Positions 1 through 11,850 of a stretch of 64,000 bases of DNA are shown here, piece after piece. A program made the position numbers and the translations under genes. The number at the start of each line of letters is the position of its first letter. Position 1 is the first letter of the stretch. The notes below the pieces were generated by a model. That model was not told the origin of the DNA, searched no databases, and worked only from the letters and a program-made list of their open reading frames with translations. The stretch comes from Perca fluviatilis (taxonomy: Eukaryota > Chordata > Actinopteri > Perciformes > Percidae), in the NCBI RefSeq assembly GCF_010015445.1, contig NC_053134.1, positions 8,099,765-8,163,764 on the forward strand, in the 5' to 3' direction.

Positions 1-109
1 CGTGCAATCCTTCCTGACATCCGTCCCCAGCAACCACACCATACTGATGCTTTTCATTTCCCCTATTCTGGTGAGAAAGCAGTGCAGCTGGCCAGCTGGA
101 AAAAAACCC

Positions 110-398
110 TCTCAACAACACAAATAGGAAGTCCAGAGGGATTGCAAATCCACAACTATCAATGCTTGTTCTTGTTGGATCGAGGCAGATGGCCGCCCAC
201 CTAGAGCTAGCTTCTGTTCGAGGTTTCTGCCTTTTAAAGGGAACTATTTCCTCGCCGCTGTCCCACTAAATGCATGCTGTTGGGTCGAATTGTTGGGTCT
301 CTGTATGATAGGGTGTGGTCTAGACCTACTCTATCTGTAAAGTGTCCTGAGATAACTTCTGTTATGATTTGACACTATAAAAACACTTGAATTGAATT
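110..398 (+). repeat. SINE/LINE-tail type dispersed repeat
   Basis: The stretch holding gaggtttctgccttttaaa, then a glycine/leucine-rich spacer and a tail running through tgtaaagtgtcctgagat to cacttgaattgaattg, matches a dispersed fish repeat I recognise by sight. The short A/T-rich end and lack of inverted termini suggest retroposition. The open frame across the first 200 bases is therefore probably repeat sequence rather than an exon. Family name not assigned. Confidence 0.5.
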
Positions 399-1365
399 GT
401 TTAGCAGTTCCCAGCACTAAGATGTAATGAATAGATCTATAATGAGCAAATGAAGCGTAAGTGATTTGTCAGTTTTGGCCTGATTTTTCTAAATGTCTTA
501 TTAAAACCAGAGTACTTGGAAGTTTAAATTGAATTAACTTAGCACGAGTGCCATTTGACAATTCAAATTACGAGCGGTGACAATGTGAGGCTGGATGTGC
601 TGCTGTGATAATTCCTATTTAGGGTAAACAGCAGGAGATTTGGTAGGTGGAGCTGGACTGGAGGAATATTTTCCCAGCGAGAAGTCTCAGCAGAGAGCCA
701 TTTTGGCACACGCTTGATGCCAGTAGGCCTCCACTAGGCACCGGCAAACTGTTGTGTCATTCAACTGTGGCCCAATCCGATAAGACAGAAGAGGCCGGCG
801 GCCCACCGCCACGCAGAGCCAAACTCCAGGGCCCAGTGGAGGTCAAAGCACACAGGAGCATGCTGTCCAAATCCTCACTGCTGTTCCCCAACTGAAAGGA
901 CTTGTGTGGCTACAGTATGGCTACAGTACGGGGCTACTTTCACAGGCATTTCTTTTCAAGGTGTGAAAATCAATCTTTGTTAAACTTTTCCAGACTTGCA
1001 CAAGCATCCTGTATTCAAACAAGTGATTTAACAAAAAACAGTGAGTGGCAGCGCAAAGCCCAACGCAAGTGTCTTTGCTGGTTTAAGACTGACGCAGTTG
1101 TCAATTTCCCGTCCAGCGCCCACGTTGTTTAAATAGAAAATGCACCTGCGCCCATGGCCGTGCTGGACTTACAGGGAGGTGTATTCTGGTGCATTTTTGG
1201 CTGTTTCTATCTTTGAAATAAGCGAGGATATAGTTTTCTTTCATGTTAATCAGGTTGTGTTTTATTGTGCTACACGTCCTTGTTGTAATCTGACTGTATG
1301 TGTGTTCTCATGTTAGTTTATTTGTGCTGCCAATTTGGCAAGGTCTCTATAGCCAAATAATAATA
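399..1365. other. Unassigned non-coding sequence
   Basis: AT-rich sequence. Two short open frames (647-895 and 902-1132) lack splice context or any recognisable protein features and look like chance frames. Nothing else recognised. Confidence 0.5.
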
Positions 1366-1368
1366 AAT

Positions 1369-2604
1369 GGCCCTCATTTATCAACCTAACGTAGAAACCA
1401 GCGGATTTAAGAGCGCAGAAATCATCTTACGACAGGCTTCACGTGTGATTCATGACACGTTCGTATCACACAAATCACAGCGTAAGAATGGCCGTACATT
1501 GATAAATGCAGCGGCTGGAAACAATTGTAATTTAAATATCACGCCCCAATGTATTCTGGGTTTTGAGGCCTCGCCCCTACAATTTACGACATGGCGAGAC
1601 GTAATCTGGCTAAGAAGCGGCACTTTTCAGAGGTGGAGATTGAAACCCTGATATCTCAGGTTCATTTGCACTAATGTGTGTAGGCCTACTATTTGGCAGC
1701 CTGAAACCTGGTATTAAAGGCTGTAGAAAGAATGCGGAATGGAAAGAGATCGCTGATGCGTTCAACAGTGTTGCTGTAGTAAATCGGACTCCAGCTGAAG
1801 TTTATTTAATTTGTACATCCTTGACATATGTATGCTATAGTCCTAACAGTAATATACAGGCTTATATTGGAATCTCTTAGGCCTACATGTAGGTGTACCT
1901 ATATTTAAATAAACGCACAGTAATGGAGTCTTTTATTTTACTTGTTTTACTATGAGTCAGAGCCAGGCAACCGTGAGCTGTGAGGGAGAGCCTGTGTCCT
2001 CCGCCCCCTGTGCTGGACCACCACCCCGACTCCTGACAGCAGAGGGGCTGGAAAAACAAGCCGAAATATGTGGGATTTGTGGCCCTTAACTACACTTTAA
2101 AAGAGAAACGAAAACCTGAAGAATAAATATAAATGTTGTGCATCGTCATCGTTTCCTATATTGAATATCACTGCACATTGCCTAACACTATACCTTTTAA
2201 AAGCTAGGAATAATTTCCTGTCTCCTTCGTATAGCCCCCAGTTTGGGCTGTGCTGGACACTGCTCTCTGGGCATCGTGTCATCTGGCTCCATCACTACAT
2301 TTATGGCACCCTGTTTCCCTGCATGATGTTGTGGAGAATCCCACAGGCTAAAACAATGTTGCAAACTTTTTCTGGCGTGCATAGGGTCCCCGCCACTGAA
2401 AGGTCTTCTAAAAGAGCCAGATCTGCCATTGGCGATAAGTGATCAACTGATGACTTCTCCTGTTAAACTGATTATATGCTGCACCGCAAGTCTACACTGA
2501 CTCAAAAACATCCATATTGATAAATGCTGAGCTTTGTGTGGAAATGACTGTACGCCAGTTTTACGTTTGTTTTCTTTCGTACGTTCGTTTCGTAAATGAG
2601 GGCC
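1369..2604 (+). mobile_element. Harbinger-type DNA transposon, non-autonomous remnant
   Basis: The 1,236-bp element has perfect 12-bp terminal inverted repeats, ggccctcattta at the left and taaatgagggcc at the right, flanked by AAT on both sides (1366-1368 and 2605-2607). A 3-bp target duplication fits the PIF/Harbinger superfamily, although TWA is the usual target. Inside lies a broken Myb/SANT-like frame (1591-1806), the second protein that Harbinger elements carry. No DDE transposase is visible, so the copy could only have moved in trans. Confidence 0.65.
1591..1806 (+). pseudogene. Myb/SANT-like DNA-binding protein remnant of a Harbinger element
   Basis: The first piece (1591-1674) encodes MARRNLAKKRHFSEVEIE and ends at a stop after 27 codons. 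A second piece in another frame (about 1686-1806) reads FGSLKPGIKGCRKNAEWKEI, followed by ADAFNS and NRTPAEV. This order, a SEVEIETL helix followed by an N-x-EWKEIAD helix and RTPAEV, is the pattern of Myb/SANT-like domains (NAIF1-like) that in Harbinger transposons assist DNA binding and nuclear import of the transposase. A frameshift lies between the pieces and the C-terminal half is gone. Not functional. Confidence 0.6.
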
Positions 2605-2607
2605 AAT

Positions 2608-5600
2608 GTATCTAAACTAAAGAGAGTTCCTGGTTAAATAAAGATCAAATAAATTGCTGTTGGTTACGCACTGCTTCTACCTGCTGCACGGGCTGTGGAA
2701 ATCGATTTCCCCCAAACCAGCTCATCCTGCTTTAGTTTCTTTGTTACCATACTTGCCTGTGGCATCTCTTGCCTTGTGCATTTTGTGTATCTCATATTTC
2801 ATACAGTAGACACGCTTCTGTTGGGCTTTGCTATTGCTAGCCCTTTGGGGACATTTTTGGGCTCCAAACTGAAACTCCCAGTTGCCTGGACTCACTGGGG
2901 AGCAACACTAGGAGCAGAACCTATTCTGCAAAATACAAACTTCTAACCAATTATGAAAAATAACAGATCCAATGTCATCTGATATATTTTTCTTTGACAT
3001 AATCAATAATGAATGAATATGAGTGTTTGACTGCATGCTGTAAAATGGGAGAGCCATAACCATTACTTCCATTTCTTTAATGTGTCTTTTCAGTAATGAG
3101 CATAATGGCTACAGCACTTTTCTAACGCGCACTAAAAACACCAGAGGCATTATTGAAGCAGGGAATAATAACAAGTTGATATTGTAGTTACAACAATTAT
3201 AGGAGTACAAAGGGCTATTATTCTGCTAAGCCATATAGTCATTGAAGGTAGAAACAGTTTAATTGGTTTCTACAGTAAATGACACATCAGTGGTTTTATG
3301 AAAAGAAACCTTTGGTTACACATATATTACAGCCAAATAAATATATTTTATCCCCCCCAATTCATTGCAGGTATTTCTCCAACATTTTTATCAACAACAC
3401 ATCCTCTATCCCCCTGCCATGCTTTGAATCCCAGGCTACAGTTCTCTTTTGTCCTCCTCCTCTCAACTCTTCATGTGTGCAGCCAGATGGAGCAGTGCTT
3501 ATTACAGCAGATCTCACTGTGATTGGACCTGCCCTGCACCACCAGGGGGACCCAAATACTGTAAGCGTGGGCCTTGCCTCGCCTGCTAAGCCCCAGTGAC
3601 CTTGGAGTGAGGTGCACCGCCCTGGGAACCTGTCGAATGGACAATCTGAGGCGGGGAGGGAGCCGGGCATACAAACAGTCCATTACCATCTATAATGCTG
3701 GCTTTGTTCGGTGCCTATCCAGAAACCTTGCAGCTCTACCATCTTCTTTCATTTCATCCTACCGGGGGGGCTCTCTCCCTGTGTCTGTGCAATCTGGCCA
3801 AAGAGGAAGAGACCAGAGTACATGAATAAAGGGACTGATTTGCCCCAGGCAAAGCTGAAATTGGTCCATTATGGAGCTTCATTTGAGATCAGTGTGGGAG
3901 GGAGTGGCAAGACCAAGCACTGAAGGTTTTCCCTTTTTTTGCTTTCTTTTGTCTCTTCCCTTTGAACTCTGGGTAGTATACTGTATGTTACAGAAAACGC
4001 TGTGACCTCCAAGCATAAAGACAAAGTATGAAATATGTTTCACTATTAAATAAGGTAAAATATGAACTCTAACTCTTGAATGCAGATGTATGACCTTGTA
4101 TATATCCTTTTTATTAATAGCCACCTTTAGGACTCATAAAAGATTTTCAAATTGTACCATGTAGAACAATATCACTTTAATCAGTTTTTATCCTATTCAC
4201 TTTATAAACTTAAGTAGAAAAGAGGAACAGAGCAAGTATGATTATCTAAAATTGAATATATGAAATTGCTGTTGATAGTGCATTCAGCTCTGTCTGGCTA
4301 TGATTATAGAGATGGATCACCTCTTATATCAAGCAAAAATGATTTCATTACTGCACTATGAGCTTTGCCGGTAAGTAAGCCCGGCCCGGCACTAGCTATC
4401 CCTGGTAATGCTGAGCACCATACAATCAGGCAGCATTGTAGTTGGAGTGGGACTCTCTCCTGCATGATCATTAGGCAAATGGAGATGCAGCATCGGAGAG
4501 CATGCTGTGTTATTTGCTGTGATTTTTCTTCATTTCACAGATCTAGAAAAAGTGGCATGCTATATTATCTTTGCCACTGTGTTATCGTCTTTGAAATGCT
4601 AAGTTTTACTCTCCCTTAAATGACAACTAACACAGTGTTATTGGAATCTTCCTGGATACACATGGAAACCAGTTTGTGCTTCAGTACGAGAGAAAGCTTG
4701 ACAAACCACATGAATTTTGTGAAATACTAGTTTTCTGCTCCAACTTTCTGAAAGACAATAACCTTGAGAAGAAAGAGCAGAGCAAGATGGAGGCCAACCT
4801 CTCAACTCCAAGCTAAAATTATAGGGGCCATCATCAACAATGACTGCACCGTGGTAAACAGAATTAATCAAGATTATTGGACAGGATAGCTTGAAGGTGG
4901 CTCGCTATAGGGAGAGAGAAAGGCTGGTACTCCGCAGTAGTTGTGAGCTTAGTGCAGCTCAGATAATAGGTGATTTATAGGAGCCATTAATAGTGAGAGG
5001 CAGCCCACACATCTCATTACACAAGTTAGATTGTTTACAGTTGGTAAAAAAAGCTGTGCCTCTGCTGTTATGCATGAGGATATGCAATTATAAGTGCTGC
5101 TTTATATAAAAGGTCAAACTGATGCAACCAATGAAAACCTAAACACATCATTCAGAGAGAGAAAATAAAGAAATATTGCAAAAAAGGGCAGCATGGCATC
5201 ATACTATGACTTGGCTTAAGTCCTACTGCCTCAAAATTTCCACCCCCATGTTTGATCATGTTTATTGTCTTCAGCCATCTGCAGCTGATAACCCTTGACT
5301 GAACAAGCTGTTAGTTATCCCATGAGGGAGTGTGGTGAAATATCCCCACTTGCTCAGAAATGACTTCACTGTGAGAAGGCACTACTGCGGGCCATCCAAC
5401 AGAAAGAGTCAAAAAATCTACTCAGATGTCAAAAACGATACCTTGATTTCTTTAAATTAGAAGTAGAAGCAGCTTGTGAGGCGACATTGCTCCTGTGTCT
5501 CTGTTGCTCTGTGACGTACTGCTTCACTACTTCAGATTTTGCCACCAGGAATCCCAGCAGTGACAAAGGAAAACAACAGCAAACGTATGGACAACTGAAT

Positions 5601-6245
5601 CTAACCCTTGTGAGGAAAAAAAATATACAGAAAACAAAAGGATCAATCTTATGAAGGGGAATATCCAAGAGGGAACAGCAGCATCAGCAGGTCTGACACT
5701 GTTGTTTCCACCAGCTGGATATGTTCTTGTGACATTTAAGGGAATTAGGTGGTCTTAGGAAAAATGACAACCGCTTTGTCTCTGTTAAAGAGCTTAGCAA
5801 AGACACGGGCAATTTGTATAGCTCTCACACGAGCTTTGAAGACACAGGAACATCTTTGCTCGTCTGGCAGCACTTACACTAAGTGCACCACTAGTTGCCA
5901 TGACTTGGGGCTCATCATTTCTCTCTTGCTTCATCGGTCAGGTTTACCAACACAGGCTGCTGTGTCTTTGAGAAATGATGTTGAAATAAAAACTAATACT
6001 AAATAATTAGTTTACTAAAGAATATTAATTAACAAAAATACATACTGTATATGACCATATGAATGATATGCGCTGGGATTTCTTCAGCAAAAGCTTTCAT
6101 CTTCAGATATTATGTTGAGCTGCTAAATTTTACTCAAACTTCCTTAATTTCTGTCTAATTGGACTACTCACAGCATCCTCCAGCTCCCTCCAGATGTCTG
6201 CTTGTTCCTCAATAAATCTCCTCCTAAATTGGCCTGATTTGTCAT

Positions 6246-6247
<2 letters not shown>
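2608..6247. other. Unassigned non-coding sequence
   Basis: No gene supported. Short frames around 3279-3825 overlap on both strands and have no domain features. A splice-like pair (acceptor near 4309, donor ccg|gtaagtaag near 4370) encloses about 20 open codons, too few to distinguish from chance. The rest is AT-rich unique-looking sequence. Confidence 0.45.
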
Positions 6248-6314
<67 letters not shown>

Positions 6315-6340
6315 AGTGTGAGTGTGAGAGAGAAAAAAAA

Positions 6341-6380
<40 letters not shown>
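6248..6380. repeat. Compound microsatellite (GT)n-(A)n-(GA)n
   Basis: About 30 GT units run to 6308. A degenerate gtgggtggga stretch, 17 A residues and about 15 GA units ending at 6380 follow. The minus-strand frame over it (HTHTHT repeats) is a by-product of the repeat and not a protein. Confidence 0.97.
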
Positions 6381-6382
<2 letters not shown>

Positions 6383-6805
6383 GCCCTGTTCTGACCTTCA
6401 GCTGTGGGCCAACAGTCCAGACTGATTAAGCAAAGGGAAAACAACTGCCAGCACTACTTCATCCATTGTCAGGTGTTGACAACCTGCATAAACATTGAGT
6501 GAAAAGTGTGGCTCACCTGAGGGGGCAAAAGCCAGCATGAATGATCTGAAGAGTCACTCAGATAAGAACAATTTTGACTTTATTTGAAAGTGAAGGGGAA
6601 AACACTTGGTTGAGGACATTTACGATTTAAGAGGAGGAGGATAAAGAGCAACTTGAGGTTACTTCTCCTGTCCTGTAACCCCTGTTCTCTAATACCATTA
6701 GTGAGAGGTTGCCATTGCTCAAGTTAAAGAAGAAAAAGTTACAATTTTTCGTTTCACTTTGGCAGCGCCCGTGGCGATAAGCTGTAATTGCAGCTTTGTT
6801 TTTAG

Positions 6806-6939
6806 GGTCTCACTTTCATTTGTTTTTTAATTTTCATGGTCTTTATAGTCATTGCTATTTTCTTTTTTTATTCGGCCATAGTAACCTTTTACTCGCAACG
6901 GTACCAGAGACTAGAAAAACAGTACGCCAATACACAAAG
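6806..6939 (+). other. Weak candidate exon with hydrophobic frame
   Basis: A T-rich acceptor (gctttgtttttag) precedes 44 open codons that end at a good donor, acaaag|gtgagt. The frame reads as a hydrophobic stretch followed by FYSQRYQRLEKQYANTQ, like a membrane helix and cytoplasmic start. T-rich DNA translates as hydrophobic residues by itself, the end phase (2) does not match any other candidate exon here, and no homologue comes to mind. Chance is a serious alternative. Confidence 0.2.
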
Positions 6940-7894
6940 GTGAGTTGAAGAGCGAGTCTGCTCTTGCTCCACCAACCCTTTCGGGCGGACCAACCACTGC
7001 TAGGTGATGGTAACTGTGCCACTTGTGATTTTTCCTGGGAATGTTACCACAGACACCCAGGTGGTAATCCTGTAAATGCAAGGGCTTTCGTCTATTGTTA
7101 CCTCATTCTGGTAATTATTCTCTATTGTAAATCCAAATTTAGTTTGAAAAACTGCCAGTATTTTCTTTTATCACTTTTACCAAAATAAAGTAGCTCGTTT
7201 TCTTTTTTCTGTAGAAAATTTCCTTAACAAAGCACATGAACTGATGCAGTTTGCAACAATAGAGTAACTGTGTTATGATTTATGCAAATCAATTGAATCC
7301 ACTGTAAAGAGCAAGCCTATTTTGGATGACTGACACAAATGTGATTGGTCTATTAGCCTATCAGTCATGCTATTAAGGTCTGCTGTTATGAATCAGGCTT
7401 GATGGTTTGTGATTGGAGACTAAAGCATATTGAGCTCATTAGCCCCTACGGTTCTCAGCAGATCTGTCCAGATCCAAATCAATGAGCTCCACTTTTTAAA
7501 AAGGACTATAACAGCTGTGAGCTTTGGAGCAGCAAGGTCAACGCAATGCCAACTCCCCCCTTAAATTGCTTGAGATTGACTGCTAACAGAAACGGGTGGC
7601 TTCACCGGGTATCAAACAGTTTGGATCCTCGCACTGTTCCACAGCATCAAGCAGTCTCACTCACACACACAGCTGCAAACATGAATTATTTAACAAGGCA
7701 AGTTATAGTGATCTGTAGATAATGTAGAGGGCCTCAGGTATTTATGTACATAGCCGAGGACAATGAACCCTGAGCATCCTATGCTATCCTGTAATTATGC
7801 ATGCAGACACTAATTTCCCACAAGGGAGAACATTGTGTGCCTGGGCTATCTCTCTTGCCCCTTTAGTGCTATGACAAAACAGGGGGAAAAAGGC
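6940..7894. other. Non-coding stretch with possible conserved regulatory segment
   Basis: No gene supported. Between about 7265 and 7450 the sequence has an octamer motif (atgcaaat at 7282), two gtgattgg boxes and long balanced-composition stretches, which can mark an enhancer. This is inference only. A strong-looking acceptor (tttctttttctgtag ending at 7215) is followed by only 15 open codons. Confidence 0.25.
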
Positions 7895-7947
7895 CACGCA
7901 CGCACACGCACACACACACGCACACACACACACACGCACACACACAA
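7895..7947. repeat. (CA)n/(CG) microsatellite
   Basis: Imperfect CA repeat with several CG interruptions. The overlapping frames on both strands that encode RTRTHTRTH or CVCVCACVC are artefacts. Confidence 0.95.
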
Positions 7948-8555
7948 AACCAGAGGAGTGCTGCCCTCCAGGCATATCTCCGTCAGTACACAGAAAAATG
8001 TCATTATGGTGAAACAAATGTGTCCTCAGCAGCAAATCAGCCTCAGTAGAAGGTGCACTTTTATGAACGTCTGGACAGTATTAAATTACACAGAAACCGA
8101 CACTGCCGCTTAGTCCACCAGTGGTTCTGGATGAGCCTCTTGATGTGTGTTGAAAGCCATAACAAGCTCTAAAACTCGTTTGGTCTGTAAAATGTGCTTT
8201 TGATGGTTTCCCTGAGAAACAGTGCGCGGCTCGCAGAGCAGGTCTGTATTTTCTCAGAAGTGGTTTGCCATGCCTGACATGATCCTATTTTGAATGGTCC
8301 TCTGTGGTAATAAGGTCATTTGTCTTGTGCAAAGGAGAGAGGATCTATAGTTGTCATACTCTGAGCTGGAGATAAATGTGAAAGGCTAAGACTTTGCCAG
8401 TGAAAATAATTTATGCAGTCAAGTCTTTCCTCTCTCAGCTACAGTTTAAACAACAACAAAAAACCTCAGCGTCTGGAAACAAAAAGGATGCGATTAAAAC
8501 CGCGGAATTGAACGCAGATGTCTGTTATTCAGTTACTTATTGATCTTCTGGATAA
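7948..8555. other. Unassigned non-coding sequence
   Basis: Nothing recognised; no frame with coding character. Confidence 0.4.
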
Positions 8556-8563
8556 CAATTTTC

Positions 8564-9202
8564 GGTAACACTTCACTTGAAGGTATCGACATAATCGTGA
8601 CATGACACAGACATAACTATGACATGACAGTGTCATGAACATGTCATAAATGTTATAAACAAGTCATAATCGTTTATGACTTCTGTCATTAAGTGTCATT
8701 TGGTTTTTGTCATGACAAGTTGACATTGTTTGGGTTGTCTTGATTATGACAAGTTGACATTAATCAAAGTGACATTACCAGAAGTCGTCTTGGTCATGAC
8801 AAGTTGACATAACATTTTTTTGAGATGTATTTGTCATGACAACTTGACATTCAATTTCTTTGGAGTGTCCTTATTAAGACAACTTGACATTAAACAGGAT
8901 GACATTATATAAAGTTGTCATGACAAAGACATCCTCTGGTAATGTCAATCTCGTTAATGTAAACTTGTCATGACCAATACAACTTCTGGTAATGTCACTT
9001 TGATTAATTTCAAGTTGTCATAATCAAGACAACCCAAACAATGTCAACTGGTCATGACAAAAACTGACTGACACTTAATGACAGAAGTCATAAACGTTTA
9101 TGACTGTTTATAACATTTATGACACGTTCATGACCGTGTCATGTCATTGTTATGACAGTGTCATGTCACGATTATGTCGATACCTTCAAGTAAAGTGTTA
9201 CC
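8564..9202. mobile_element. Foldback MITE with 8-bp target duplication
   Basis: The element begins ggtaacacttcacttgaagg and ends with the near-complement (ccttcaagtaaagtgttacc). It is flanked by a perfect 8-bp duplication, caattttc, at 8556-8563 and 9203-9210. The whole 639 bp folds back on itself: the left half repeats tgtcatgacaagttgacatt-like units about every 60 bp and the right half holds their complements. No protein is encoded. An 8-bp duplication fits the hAT superfamily. The GG termini would also suit Merlin, so the superfamily is left open. The intact duplication suggests a fairly recent insertion. Confidence 0.85.
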
Positions 9203-9210
9203 CAATTTTC

Positions 9211-11328
9211 ATGCAACACTTTAATCAAATACATGTCTGAATTGTCTCCATGCTCTTTTGTGGAGTGTGTTATTGCCCTCTTTAATTGGCATGTTGTATT
9301 TAGACCCTGACATTACCAATATGGGGGCAGATATAGAATGTTCGAGCTGAAATGAAAATAGACCTTTCTATGTGGAATGTGCACCAATTTTGCACCAATA
9401 TGACCAAACAAAGGTACTTAGAAGGCTGATTTTTAAACAAATAACTTTATTAAAGAATATTTAATATTATTAAAGATTATTATACATACAATGTATTACG
9501 TTGTCAACCAATTCTAGAAATGAACACAGATAATAACAATAAATAGCTATGTTGAACTGTATGTCCATGTATCAGTCAATTGCTCACCATTTAAAGGGCA
9601 CCATTTAACCACCCCAAGCATTGTTTTCTGCATTATATATTCTGTAAACAAAAGTTTTCATATCAGACAGCATATCTGCCACTACCGATAGACATAAAAG
9701 CGTGGGTCTCCAAAACAAAAGCCAAACCGACCAAGCACAGGATTTCACGATACTGTATATTTACATAAACATGGTTTTCCTTGATTCATTTGGTCGGCAT
9801 TGGTGTTAAAATCTCAATGGGACCTGTAGCTGGTAAAATAACAGAAAAGAAAAAAGAAAAGAAAATACATACATACATACATACATGATCTGTGAATACG
9901 CCTAATAGCAATACATGCTTTCCACACAAAACCACATGACTAATGGTTTCCTGTGCTTCTCCTGTTCCACTATGTGATGTAAAAGGCAGGCGAGTCAATA
10001 ATGCGCTCTTTTGTTTTTATTCTTAATGCTCTTCCTCCTCTAATACCAAAGTGCACGTTAAAAACAAAATGGGTTATTCAGCCACTGCTGCTAATACCTC
10101 CTCCATCACTCTTGTTTAGTAAATAGTTTAGCTCCTCCATCATACTATAGCCTTTGTGGTCTACCTTGCTGCTGGAGTTATGAATAGACTCACCGGGGTC
10201 CGACCCTGCAGGCTGGCTCAGCTACAAAGCATTTCTTCACCCGGCTGTTTATCGTCACGCAGTCAAATTCCTCACTGAGGTTGGTTTCACGTTAGAATTT
10301 TCTTGGATCAGGCAGGAATGAGTGTTTTCACAGCTATAGTGGGAATCCGATTATCATACAGGGATCACAGTCGTCATGGAAACCAAGGATGGTGCATGGT
10401 GTTAAGCCATCCCTTACACATCCCAGAACATTGGGAATTAGTGTGAAAATTCAGCTCCCTTAAAATAAAGATGTGACAAGTTCCGTCTTTCATATTAGGC
10501 ACATTCTCAAGATTCTGACCATATTTTGTTTTTGAAGGCTGCCTGTGTGGTAGGAATTCAACCTGTTCTTTTCAAAAACAGTACTTTATCACATACTTTC
10601 TCATAATGTATGCATATCTCAACACAAAGCACCAAATATCCCATTATCAAAGGTGCAGTGGCTACCAATACACCGAGGATTCATCTATACTCTCATTTTA
10701 AATACTTTTAACAGGGACTGAGACTGAGTGACTTGGCTCAACGTAAATTCCTGATATTTAAGAGAAGTTAATTGGCTTTGAATGGGCTCAGGTACTATAA
10801 ATAAATAGATTGAAATTAATTACACACTTCGAGTAAACTATGCACATACAAATGTTGATATCATTTAAATTCTGTTCATTTTCTAGCAGCCTGGAGGTGG
10901 AAGCAACAGCCTGCCAGACATTTTCTGATCATTTTATTTTGTGTGTGTTGCACTTTGCCTATTAATGTCTTTGGAACATTTGGGCAAGAACAGGCTGTAA
11001 CAGCTGTTGCTGTGAGGACATACTGTAGGACAGACTTCAACCAGATTCATGTTAGGGTACCTTTGTCAAGCTCTTGTCACCAATTTACGCCACATGTTTC
11101 TTAATACACAAGCCTGAAAGAATCTGCTTACAATTGAGCAGATTTTGGCCAAATTAGATAAAATATAGACAGCTGCAAGCACAGCATGGCGAAGATAACA
11201 CACGCATGTGAGAACAACAGCAATTTTTTTTAAACCAAAAATATGGAATTTTTAATGGAATTTCTAATGGAATTTCTTATTGCCACATTGTCTTGTTATT
11301 GCCCCATCAAGGCCATGGACATATATTG
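9211..11328. other. Unassigned non-coding sequence
   Basis: AT-rich, no gene supported. Contains a short (CATA)n microsatellite at 9865-9886. Otherwise nothing recognised. Confidence 0.4.
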
Positions 11329-11602
11329 GAGGGTGGCAGTAGGGTTGCTGGTTCAAGTCCCCGTTTGGACCAAAGTAAGTGTGGATTGGTAGCTGCCAGT
11401 TCACCTCCTGGGCACTACTAAAGTGCTGTTGAGCAAGGCACACAAGCCCACTCAGTCTGACATCTCTCCATTTGTGCATGAATAGGTCATGAGCACGTGT
11501 GTGTGTATTTCAGGCCTGCGTGTAGTGATTTCTAACAAAACCGAGTGTAAATTGTAATTTCCCCCACTGGGGATCAATAAAAAATAGATACTTTTACTGT
11601 AA
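11329..11602 (+). mobile_element. tRNA-derived SINE
   Basis: The head carries an RNA polymerase III B-box-like motif (ggttcaagtcc at about 11351). The body has ttgagcaaggcac, the conserved middle of a widespread fish SINE, and the 3' end is aatttcccccactggggatcaataaa, shared with a partner LINE tail. The A-box region at the 5' end is degenerate, so this copy is old and probably not transcribed. Confidence 0.7.
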
Positions 11603-11704
11603 CTGAATCTTTATTGTTTCATCTTTTTTCATAAAGCTTGTGTCCATGTTTAATACAAAACTAACAAAATGAGTTACTGAACTTCAGTCTGATGTAGAGC
11701 TGAT

Positions 11705-11850
11705 ACCATAAGGCAATTAATTGATAAATTGATAATCCACTAATCACTTAAGTAAAACATTGTGAATATTTGTTGGTTTTCTAAGTCTTCTTTGATAGAA
11801 AATGTAATACCTTTGGGTTTTTGGACTGCTGGCCGGACGCAAAATGAATG
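11705..11850 (+). repeat. Old dispersed fish repeat, copy 1
   Basis: Order of motifs: gataaattgataatccac, then gtgaatatttgttggttttc, aagtcttctttgatag, and cctttgggtttttggact. A related inverted copy lies at about 14160-14335. Both are diverged. No target duplication can be seen. Confidence 0.45.

Noticed and set aside
1..200. Open frame of about 65 codons at the window start with a donor-like ctg|gtgaga
   Set aside because: Its second half overlaps a dispersed repeat and no protein features are visible. It cannot be judged at the window edge.
4309..4369. Segment between acceptor-like and donor-like signals, 20 open codons
   Set aside because: Too short to be distinguished from chance, with a weak acceptor.
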